Shown here: positions 1 through 5,042 of the stretch, piece by piece
Layout of the letters: each line of letters opens with the position of its first letter
Position numbering within the stretch: the first letter of the stretch is position 1
Source: Candidatus Margulisiibacteriota bacterium
Lineage (GTDB): Bacteria > Margulisbacteria > Termititenacia > Termititenacales > Termititenacaceae
DNA: 5,305 bases
Assembly (NCBI GenBank): GCA_031279305.1
Contig: JAITIS010000065.1
Coordinates: 1-5,305, forward strand
Direction: 5' to 3'
Position numbers and translations under genes: made by a program
Notes under the pieces: generated by a model
The model's input: the letters and a program-made list of their open reading frames with translations, nothing else
What the model was told of the DNA's origin: nothing
Databases searched by the model: none

Positions 1-2
1 CG

Positions 3-1445
3 GCTTACGAGTATGCTTTTTCGGAAGCAGGCGAGAGGACAGTAACGGTCAGCGTCGGAACTATAAGGGATACATTTACGGTCACGATAAAAACAGCATT
101 GCCGTCTTTTAAGTTCAGAGTAAACTCTGGCAGTGATAAGAAATTTATTGTGCCGACACAGTTCTGGTATCCTAGCACCGCCACGTATAACTGGAAAATA
201 AACTGGGGCGATGGCGCAGAGGGGACATATTCTGGCACAAGCAAGGCTGACAGTCCCGGTATATTGCACGATTATGACATTGCTAATGAAGACTATGACA
301 TAGAAATATCCTCGGCCGATAGCGTCGGTGGCGAGAACTGGTTGCAGGCTTTTGGCTGGGGAGGCAACTCATCTGTTACCACGTTTGAGAACAGCGTTAA
401 ACTGAAAAGAATACTCACGCCTTTTCCAAAAAATTCCAAAAATATTTTTTATGGTACATTCTCTACCTGTAGTGGATTAACGAGTATACCGGCCGACCTT
501 TTCGATAACATAAGCAGTGCTCCAACTCCGTATATGTTCTACAGCACATTCGGTAACTGTGGCGGACTGACGAGTATACCGGCTGACCTATTCGCCAACA
601 TAAGCGGCATTCCGGCTGAGCATATGTTCGACGCTACATTCGCTTATAGCGGATTGACAAGTATACCGGCTGGCTTGTTCTCTAAAATAAGCGGCGCTCC
701 TGCTGATTATATGTTCTACTACACATTCTTTGGCTGTAAAGGATTGACTGGCGAAATACCAGATGATTTGTTTGCTGGCATAAATGGTGCTCCAGCCCCT
801 TATATGTTCTCCTACACGTTTACTGCCTGCAGTGGGTTGACGGGGAGTATACCGGCCGGCCTTTTTGGTAACATAAGCGGCATTCCTGCTCCGTATATGT
901 TCGCCTCCACATTCTCTGGCTGTGTCGGCTTGACGGGTATACCGGACTGCCTTTTTGGCAATATAAGCGGCGCTCCGACTGAGTCTATGTTCGCCTCCAC
1001 ATTCTATAATTGTTGCGGCTTGACGGGTATACCGGACGGCCTTTTTGGTAACATAAGCGGCATTCCTGCTCCGTATATGTTTGCCCAAACATTCTATAAC
1101 TGTAGTGGCTTGACGGGGAGCGTACCGGCCGGACTGTTCAGTAACATAAGCGGCGCTCCGGCTGAGAGTATGTTTCAAGGTACATTTACTAACTGTAGCG
1201 GATTGATTGGTATTGGCGTACCGTTTATTGGGAATATTTCAGGACCAGCTCAGCCGTATATGTACCGCAGTACATTTAGTAACTGCACGGCTCTTGCTGG
1301 CTACAGCGCCAAAATGGCAAATGGTCAATATATTTATGCGCCGTATACTATTCCTAGTAATAATGGTCTTTCGCATTATTGGTTGTGTTACACTGGTTCC
1401 ACGGGGCTTAGCGACTATAACCAGATGCCGGAAAGATGGAAATGA
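3..1445 (+). CDS. PKD-like / leucine-rich-type repeat protein, 5'-truncated by the window edge
   Basis: The frame is open to the left edge, so the true start and any signal peptide lie outside. A TTG at 99 is an internal leucine codon with no Shine-Dalgarno sequence and is not taken as the start. Domains in order: the last strands of a PKD-like sandwich (about nt 3-90, alternating Val/Thr strands such as TVTVSVG); a second PKD-like domain (about 100-330) with an NWGDG turn at 201-215 and an HDYD segment; a linker; then nine full and one partial repeats of 29-31 residues (438-1304) with consensus MFxxTFxxCxGLTxIPxxLFxNISGxP; and a 48-residue tail rich in Tyr ending PERWK. There is no LPXTG motif, terminal hydrophobic helix or other anchor. 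BspA-like repeat proteins of this general kind are usually extracellular and adhesive; phage or prophage receptor-binding proteins can look similar. Function is inferred only. A strong terminator follows directly, so this is the last gene of its transcript. Codon use differs from the downstream operon. Confidence 0.85.
   Translation, partial: AYEYAFSEAGERTVTVSVGTIRDTFTVTIKTALPSFKFRVNSGSDKKFIVPTQFWYPSTATYNWKINWGDGAEGTYSGTSKADSPGILHDYDIANEDYDIEISSADSVGGENWLQAFGWGGNSSVTTFENSVKLKRILTPFPKNSKNIFYGTFSTCSGLTSIPADLFDNISSAPTPYMFYSTFGNCGGLTSIPADLFANISGIPAEHMFDATFAYSGLTSIPAGLFSKISGAPADYMFYYTFFGCKGLTGEIPDDLFAGINGAPAPYMFSYTFTACSGLTGSIPAGLFGNISGIPAPYMFASTFSGCVGLTGIPDCLFGNISGAPTESMFASTFYNCCGLTGIPDGLFGNISGIPAPYMFAQTFYNCSGLTGSVPAGLFSNISGAPAESMFQGTFTNCSGLIGIGVPFIGNISGPAQPYMYRSTFSNCTALAGYSAKMANGQYIYAPYTIPSNNGLSHYWLCYTGSTGLSDYNQMPERWK
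438..1304 (+). repeat. In-frame tandem array of ~90-bp repeats (9 full units plus a partial)
   Basis: Unit boundaries, taken at the residues before MF, fall near nt 438, 528, 618, 705, 798, 891, 984, 1074, 1167 and 1257. Unit lengths are 30, 30, 29, 31, 31, 30, 30, 31 and 30 residues, then a degenerate partial unit. The core is MFxxTFxxCxGLTxIPxxLFxNISGxPA. Each unit has one Cys before the GL pair except unit 3, which reads FAYSGL and is one residue short. Units 4, 5 and 8 carry an extra residue between the LTG and the conserved Pro. Unit 9 loses the IPxxLF core (GVPFIGNIS), as expected for a C-terminal cap. The periodicity and conserved Leu, Ile, Phe and Cys positions suggest a solenoid fold related to leucine-rich repeats; this is inference. 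Confidence 0.92.
857..1081 (+). repeat. Perfect 45-bp direct repeat with 180-bp offset (two-unit duplication)
   Basis: Bases 857-901 are identical to 1037-1081, exactly two repeat units apart. Shorter exact matches occur at 90-bp spacing in the same stretch: the segment ending CGCCTCCACATTCT near 902-915 recurs near 992-1005, and the segment containing TTGACGGGTATACCGGAC near 930-947 recurs near 1020-1037. The third-codon-position identity shows that units 5-8 arose by recent duplication or gene conversion, whereas units 1-4 are more diverged in sequence. Confidence 0.85.
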
Positions 1446-1468
1446 AATTTTCTCTGTGTGAAGATACT

Positions 1469-1500
1469 AAAGGGCTGGAACATTCCAGCCCTTTTTGTTT
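1469..1500 (+). terminator. Rho-independent terminator after the repeat-protein gene
   Basis: AAAGGGCTGGAA (1469-1480) and TTCCAGCCCTTT (1483-1494) are perfect inverted repeats, giving an 11-bp stem with a 4-nt loop (ACAT) or 12 bp in principle. The 3' arm runs directly into TTTTTGTTT. It lies 24 nt after the stop codon at 1443-1445. It should isolate the upstream transcript from the hydrogenase operon. Confidence 0.93.
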
Positions 1501-1510
1501 GTATCCGCCG

Positions 1511-1530
1511 GTATATATAAGTATATATAC
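1511..1530. repeat. AT-rich palindrome, 9-bp arms around AG
   Basis: GTATATATA (1511-1519) and TATATATAC (1522-1530) are perfect inverted repeats separated by two bases. It sits just past the terminator and just before the foldback element. It could be an operator-like site or a flank of the repeat element, or simply low-complexity sequence. No function can be assigned. Confidence 0.5.
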
Positions 1531-1540
1531 ATTGCCATAG

Positions 1541-1658
1541 GGTGGATTTCAACTCCTCTGTCTCGCTAATGCGAGACAGCTCCCCTCTAAAGAGGGGAGC
1601 GAAGAGCCGTAGTTAGTGGAGTGAATATACTGCCCTCGAAAGTTCACGGTAATCCATC
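1541..1658. repeat. Intergenic foldback element (REP- or MITE-like)
   Basis: The element contains nested inverted repeats. Two hairpins stand back to back: TGTCTCGC-TAAT-GCGAGACA (1559-1578) and GCTCCCCTCT-AA-AGAGGGGAGC (1579-1600), both perfect. They are enclosed by TTCAACTCC (1548-1556) against GGAGTGAA (1618-1625), with one bulged A, and by GGTGGATT (1541-1548) against AATCCATC (1651-1658), with one G-T pair; the two outer stems share base 1548, so they are partly alternative. A looser inverted repeat, CCCTC at 1633-1637 against GAGGG at 1666-1670, overlaps the right end. The element lacks an ORF and has no poly-T tail. From memory, paired hairpins with such CTCCTC/GTCTCGC/CTCCCCTCT wording are common dispersed repeats in anaerobes; that is not proven here. 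A structured RNA is the alternative. Confidence 0.6.
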
Positions 1659-1712
1659 TACTTGAGAGGGTAATATATCAAAGGAGATGCGGCGCGCAAA
1701 CCACCCCCGCGC

Positions 1713-1741
1713 TTGCAATTTTTTGGGAAAAACAATATCAT
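1713..1741 (+). promoter_or_regulatory. Candidate sigma-70-type promoter of the hydrogenase operon
   Basis: TTGCAA (1713-1718) and TATCAT (1736-1741) are separated by 17 bases and match the TTGACA/TATAAT consensus at 4 and 5 of 6 positions. A start near 1748 would give a leader of about 50 nt before the ATG at 1801. The position is right for a promoter placed between the foldback element and the first gene. I see no clear Rex-type operator or riboswitch between it and the start codon. The evidence is pattern matching only. Confidence 0.35.
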
Positions 1742-1790
1742 TAGCCCGTTTCAAATTATATTCTGTGTGAAAAGCGTGACAATAAACGCC

Positions 1791-1795
1791 GGAGG
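1791..1795 (+). promoter_or_regulatory. Shine-Dalgarno GGAGG that fixes the hndA start
   Basis: GGAGG lies 5 nt before ATG 1801 but only 2 nt before the in-frame GTG at 1798. The spacing favours ATG 1801, giving 162 residues instead of 163. Confidence 0.75.
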
Positions 1796-1800
1796 CAGTG

Positions 1801-2289
1801 ATGTTTACCAAGGCCGACGAAGAGATAAAAATTTCCGCTGAACTGCGCGAGTTTATTGACCGCTGGAGAGACAAACCCGGCAATTTGATTATGATCCTGC
1901 ACAAAGTGCAGGAGGAATACCGGTATATACCGCGGGAAATGGCGCTGTTTTTGTCCAGAGAGTTAAACGTGGCGCTGGCCAAAATTTACGGCGTGATTAC
2001 TTTTTATCATTTTTTCAAGCTCAAAAAACCCGGCAAGTATAATATTCAGGTCTGCATCGGCACGGCCTGTTATCTCAAAGGCGGCGGCGATATTTTGCAG
2101 GAGCTGGAAAATCTGCTCGGCATCGGCATCGGCGGCGTGACCGCGGATGGATTATTTTCGATCGAAGGCGTGCGCTGTGTGGGCTGCTGCGGTCTGGCTC
2201 CGGTGGCGGTGTGCGCCGGCGAGGTTTTTGGCAAGCTGAAAAAAGAACAGCTGCCGGACATCATCGCCAAGTATAAAGAAAAAGCCTGA
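1801..2289 (+). CDS. hndA: NuoE-like [2Fe-2S] subunit of NAD(P)-linked [FeFe] hydrogenase (HndA/HydC)
   Basis: This 162-residue protein has the usual NuoE/HydC length. An N-terminal helical region (about 1-78) is followed by a thioredoxin-fold [2Fe-2S] domain. The four ligands are C85 and C90 (CIGTAC, C-x4-C) and C126 and C130 (CVGCC, C-x3-C), in the classic NuoE spacing; the GLAP following the last pair is typical. In the known complexes this subunit pairs with the NuoF-like flavoprotein (hndC downstream) in the NAD(P)H module of the soluble cytoplasmic enzyme. It is the first gene of the operon, preceded by GGAGG and a candidate promoter. Its TGA stop abuts the ATG of the next gene. Complex I NuoE is the alternative, but the neighbouring hndB-like gene and the absence of other nuo genes favour the hydrogenase. 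Confidence 0.9.
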   Translation: MFTKADEEIKISAELREFIDRWRDKPGNLIMILHKVQEEYRYIPREMALFLSRELNVALAKIYGVITFYHFFKLKKPGKYNIQVCIGTACYLKGGGDILQELENLLGIGIGGVTADGLFSIEGVRCVGCCGLAPVAVCAGEVFGKLKKEQLPDIIAKYKEKA

Positions 2290-2841
2290 ATGCATTTTGC
2301 TGTGACAGATTTTTTGCAGGATATTGTGCAAAATTCTGTGGAAGCCGGCGCCGGGATGATAATGGTGGATATTGTGGAAACCCCGGCGGAATATTTGATA
2401 TATGTGGCGGATGACGGACACGGAATGAGCCGGGAGGTTTTGCGCCGGGCGCTGGACCCGTTTTATACAGACGGGCGGAAACATAAAAAGCGCAAAGTGG
2501 GTCTGGGGCTGGCCTTCTTAAATCAGGCGGTCAAAGCGGTGGACGGCGATTTTGAGATCGACTCGCGGGCTGGAGAGGGCACCACGGTGCGGTTTTCTTT
2601 TCCTAAGAGCCATATTGACTGTCCGCCGTTGGGCAATTTGCCGGAAACCCTGCTGTGGATGTTTGCCTATCCCGGCGGCTATGAACTAAACGTCACGCGG
2701 GAATTAAACGGCAAAAAATACACGGCGCTGCGCGGCGAGCTGGCGGAAGCCGTCGGCGGCTGGACGGACGCGCGGTCTTTGAAACTGGCCGGGGAGTATC
2801 TGGCCGGACTGGAAAATGCCGCAGGAGGAGACAATGGCTAA
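2290..2841 (+). CDS. HATPase_c-domain protein of hydrogenase operon (HydE-like of acetogen hydCEDBA, not the maturase)
   Basis: The 183-residue protein carries a GHKL ATP-binding domain at about 1-105. The N box is DIVQNSVEAGA with N15, the G1 box is DDGHGM (41-46), the G2 box is GLGLAF (71-76), and GEGTTV (95-100) matches the last box. There is no DHp/H-box helix, sensor, HAMP or membrane segment, so it is not a complete histidine kinase. The last 75 residues, starting SHID, form a tail that from memory recurs in the hydrogenase-operon members of this family; its role is unknown. The start ATG follows the hndA stop with no gap (TGAATG) and has no good Shine-Dalgarno sequence, which suggests translational coupling. 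The 3' end overlaps the hndB start by 8 nt. It may be an ATP-dependent regulator or assembly factor, or an anti-sigma-like protein kinase. No function is established by the sequence. Confidence 0.85.
   Translation: MHFAVTDFLQDIVQNSVEAGAGMIMVDIVETPAEYLIYVADDGHGMSREVLRRALDPFYTDGRKHKKRKVGLGLAFLNQAVKAVDGDFEIDSRAGEGTTVRFSFPKSHIDCPPLGNLPETLLWMFAYPGGYELNVTRELNGKKYTALRGELAEAVGGWTDARSLKLAGEYLAGLENAAGGDNG
2823..2828 (+). promoter_or_regulatory. Shine-Dalgarno AGGAGG that fixes the hndB start
   Basis: AGGAGG sits 5 nt before ATG 2834, inside the end of the ATPase gene. An in-frame ATG at 2816 lies upstream of this site and would add six residues, but it has no comparable ribosome site, so 2834 is chosen. 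Confidence 0.85.
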
Positions 2842-3226
2842 ATTAACGCTGGCTGAATTAAAAAAAATCCGCGAGCAGCAAAGAACGGCGATGAGCCGGC
2901 GCGAGGCGGAGGGCAAAGAAATACAGCTGGTGATCGGAATGGCCACCTGCGGTATCGCCGCCGGCGCGCGCGACACGCTCAAAGCTTTTATGACGGAGAT
3001 CGAGGCGCAAAACCTAAACAATGTGGTGGTCAGGCAGACCGGCTGTATGGGTTTTTGCGCCAACGAGCCGACCGTTGAAGTGATTATGCCGGGTATGCCG
3101 ACGGTGATTTACGGCAAAGTCAACGCGGAAGTGGCGAAAAAAATCGTGCACAGCCATATTCTAAATAAAACACTGGTCAGCGACCACGTTTTTGACCGCC
3201 CGGCGGCCGACAACATCGTGAGGTAG
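2834..3226 (+). CDS. hndB: Thioredoxin-fold (2Fe-2S) ferredoxin-like hydrogenase subunit (HndB/HydD)
   Basis: The protein has 130 residues: an N-terminal helical stretch rich in Lys, Arg and Glu (about 5-29), then a thioredoxin-like ferredoxin domain (about 30-110). Key residues are C39 in ATCGIAAGAR and C71 and C75 in TGCMGFCANEP (C-x3-C). The position equivalent to the second Cys of a NuoE-type C-x4-C pair is Gly44, so only three of four classic ligands are present. TCGIAAGAR is, from memory, the HndB family signature, so this is probably normal for the family. In Desulfovibrio HndABCD and the acetogen enzyme the equivalent is encoded with, and can be part of, the complex; a role in electron transfer is inferred. 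The gene overlaps the ATPase gene by 8 nt and ends 9 nt before hndC, whose AGGAGG overlaps this TAG stop. Confidence 0.88.
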   Translation: MAKLTLAELKKIREQQRTAMSRREAEGKEIQLVIGMATCGIAAGARDTLKAFMTEIEAQNLNNVVVRQTGCMGFCANEPTVEVIMPGMPTVIYGKVNAEVAKKIVHSHILNKTLVSDHVFDRPAADNIVR

Positions 3227-3235
3227 GAGGGGATA

Positions 3236-5026
3236 ATGGCCAGTTACAGAAACTATGTTTTGGTCTGCGGCGGCACGGGCTGCGAGTCCAGCAAATCCGC
3301 CGAGATCTACGCCAATCTGCTGGCCGGGGTGGAATCCGCCGGTCTGGCGGACGAAGTGCAGGTTATCAAGACCGGCTGTTTTGGTTTCTGTGAAAAAGGC
3401 CCGGTAGTCAAGGTGCTGCCCGATGAATCTTTTTATGTCGAGGTCAAGCCGGAAGACGCCGCGGAAATAGTGGCCGAACATCTGGTCAAAGGACGCGAGG
3501 TCAAGCGCCTGCTTTATAATAAAGAGGAGAGCCAAAAAAACGCTAAAATTGACGACATCGAATTTTACCAAAAGCAGGTGCGCATTGTCCTGCGCAACTG
3601 CGGTTTTATCGATCCGGAAAACATCAATGAGTACATCGCCCGCGACGGCTACGCGGCGCTGGAGAAAGCGCTTTTTGAGCTGAAGCCGGATGAGGTGATA
3701 GATGAGTTGAAAAAATCCGGGCTGCGCGGCCGCGGCGGCGCGGGTTTCCCGACTTGGAAAAAATGGAGTTTTACCAAGTCCGTGGCGAGCGGGCAGAAAT
3801 ATGTGGTCTGCAACGCGGATGAGGGCGATCCTGGCGCTTATATGGATCGCAGCACGCTGGAAGGCGATCCGCATTCTGTGCTGGAAGCGATGACTATCGC
3901 CGGCCGCACTATCGGCGCCAATCAGGGCTACATCTATATCCGCGCGGAATACCCGCTGGCTATCCAGCGGCTGGAGATTGCCATCCAGCAGGCCAAAGAA
4001 CTGGGACTGCTCGGCCAAAATATTCTGGACAGCGGTTTTGATTTTGATATAGAGCTGCGTCTGGGCGCCGGCGCTTTTGTCTGCGGCGAGGAAACGGCTC
4101 TCTTGGCCTCTATCGAGGGCGCGCGCGGTATGCCCAAGCCCCGCCCGCCGTTTCCGGCCGTGAAGGGCTTGTGGGGCAAGCCGACGGTCATCAATAATGT
4201 GGAAACTTACGCCAATATTCCGGTCATCATTCTCAAAGGCGGCGACTGGTTTGGCCGGATCGGCACCGCTGCTTCCAAAGGCACCAAAGTCTTCGCGCTG
4301 ACCGGCAAAATCAACAACTCCGGCCTGATCGAGGTGCCGATGGGCACGACCCTGCGCGAGATTATTTTTGACATCGGCGGCGGCATCATCGGCGGCAAAA
4401 AATTCAAAGCGGCGCAATCCGGCGGCCCGTCCGGCGGCGTGATACCGGAGGAGTTTCTGGACACGCCGATCGATTACGAAAATCTGGCTAAAATCGGCTC
4501 AATTATGGGCTCCGGCGGATTGATTGTAATGGATGAGGATGACTGTATGGTCGATGTGGCCAAATTTTATCTGGAGTTCACCGTCGATGAATCCTGCGGC
4601 AAATGCTCGCCCTGCCGCATCGGCGGCCGCCAGATACTGGAGCTTTTGGACAGCATCACCAAAGGCCGGGCCAGCCTGCACGATCTGGAAAAAATTAAAA
4701 AAATCGGCAAAGCTATGCAACGCGCCTCGCTCTGCGCGCTGGGCGGCACGGCGGCCAATCCGGTGCTGTCCACGCTTAAATATTTTGAGGCTGAATATCT
4801 GGAGCACGTTAAAGATAAAAAATGCCGGTCGGGCAAATGCAAAGATCTGTTTGCTTTTAGCATTTTGACCGACAAGTGCATCGGCTGCGGCCTGTGCGCC
4901 CGCAAATGTCCGGTCAACGCGATCACCGGAGAAAAAGGCAAACCGCATACTATCAAAGACGGCTTGTGCACTAAATGCGGCGAGTGTTTCCGCGCCTGCC
5001 GGTTTAAGGCGGTTGTGAAAAAATAG
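3236..5026 (+). CDS. hndC: NuoF-like flavin and Fe-S subunit of NAD(P)-linked [FeFe] hydrogenase (HndC/HydB)
   Basis: At 596 residues it fits the long HydB form. Domains: an N-terminal thioredoxin-like [2Fe-2S] domain (1-95) with C11, C16, C48 and C52; the NuoF core with the NAD(P)H/FMN loops GRGGAGFPT (165-173), CNADEGDPGAYMDR (192-205) and GAGAFVCGEETALL (277-290); the [4Fe-4S] site C454, C457, C460 with C500; a CRSGKC pair (C530, C535); and a C-terminal two-[4Fe-4S] ferredoxin domain with C548, C551, C554, C558 and C578, C581, C584, C588. All clusters have complete ligands. Residue 174 is Trp where NuoF-type proteins usually have Gly. The subunit oxidises or reduces NAD(P)H at FMN and passes electrons to the catalytic subunit; in related HydABC enzymes it is linked to electron bifurcation with ferredoxin. 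The pyridine nucleotide used cannot be read from the sequence. ATG 3236 has AGGAGG at 3225-3230, 5 nt upstream. Confidence 0.94.
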   Translation: MASYRNYVLVCGGTGCESSKSAEIYANLLAGVESAGLADEVQVIKTGCFGFCEKGPVVKVLPDESFYVEVKPEDAAEIVAEHLVKGREVKRLLYNKEESQKNAKIDDIEFYQKQVRIVLRNCGFIDPENINEYIARDGYAALEKALFELKPDEVIDELKKSGLRGRGGAGFPTWKKWSFTKSVASGQKYVVCNADEGDPGAYMDRSTLEGDPHSVLEAMTIAGRTIGANQGYIYIRAEYPLAIQRLEIAIQQAKELGLLGQNILDSGFDFDIELRLGAGAFVCGEETALLASIEGARGMPKPRPPFPAVKGLWGKPTVINNVETYANIPVIILKGGDWFGRIGTAASKGTKVFALTGKINNSGLIEVPMGTTLREIIFDIGGGIIGGKKFKAAQSGGPSGGVIPEEFLDTPIDYENLAKIGSIMGSGGLIVMDEDDCMVDVAKFYLEFTVDESCGKCSPCRIGGRQILELLDSITKGRASLHDLEKIKKIGKAMQRASLCALGGTAANPVLSTLKYFEAEYLEHVKDKKCRSGKCKDLFAFSILTDKCIGCGLCARKCPVNAITGEKGKPHTIKDGLCTKCGECFRACRFKAVVKK

Positions 5027-5042
5027 CCAGAGGAGAGATAAG

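Noticed and set aside
99..101. TTG at 99 as the start of the repeat protein
   Set aside because: The reading frame continues upstream to the window edge with good PKD-like sequence, and there is no Shine-Dalgarno sequence before 99.
588..1178. Minus-strand 196-codon ORF across the repeat array
   Set aside because: It is the antisense shadow of the tandem repeats; its own repeats mirror the 90-bp period, and it has no ribosome site or family resemblance.
1559..1600. Two adjacent hairpins as a CRISPR repeat or a terminator
   Set aside because: There is no repeat-spacer series, and neither hairpin is followed by a T tract on either strand.
1687..1770. 27-codon plus-strand ORF (starts MRRANHPR) in the leader region
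   Set aside because: AAGGAG directly abuts the ATG with no spacer, the candidate promoter lies inside the ORF, and the peptide shows no attenuator-like codon run or other leader signature.
1453..1771. TCTGTGTGAA occurring at 1453-1462 and 1762-1771
   Set aside because: A ten-base match with no shared flanks; this is plausible by chance and neither copy is placed as an attachment site.
1761..1786. Possible Rex (NADH-sensing repressor) operator near TGTGTGAAAAGCGTGACA
   Set aside because: Rex sites are near-palindromic (TTGTGAAnnnnnnTTCACAA type). This stretch lacks the second half-site.
1644..1982. Minus-strand ORF over the spacer and the start of hndA
   Set aside because: More than half is antisense to hndA, with no ribosome site or recognisable product.
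3161..4417. Minus-strand 418-codon ORF opposite hndC
   Set aside because: It lies almost wholly over the well-supported hndC core and reflects the low frequency of stop codons opposite its GC-rich codons. The translation shows no recognisable domain.
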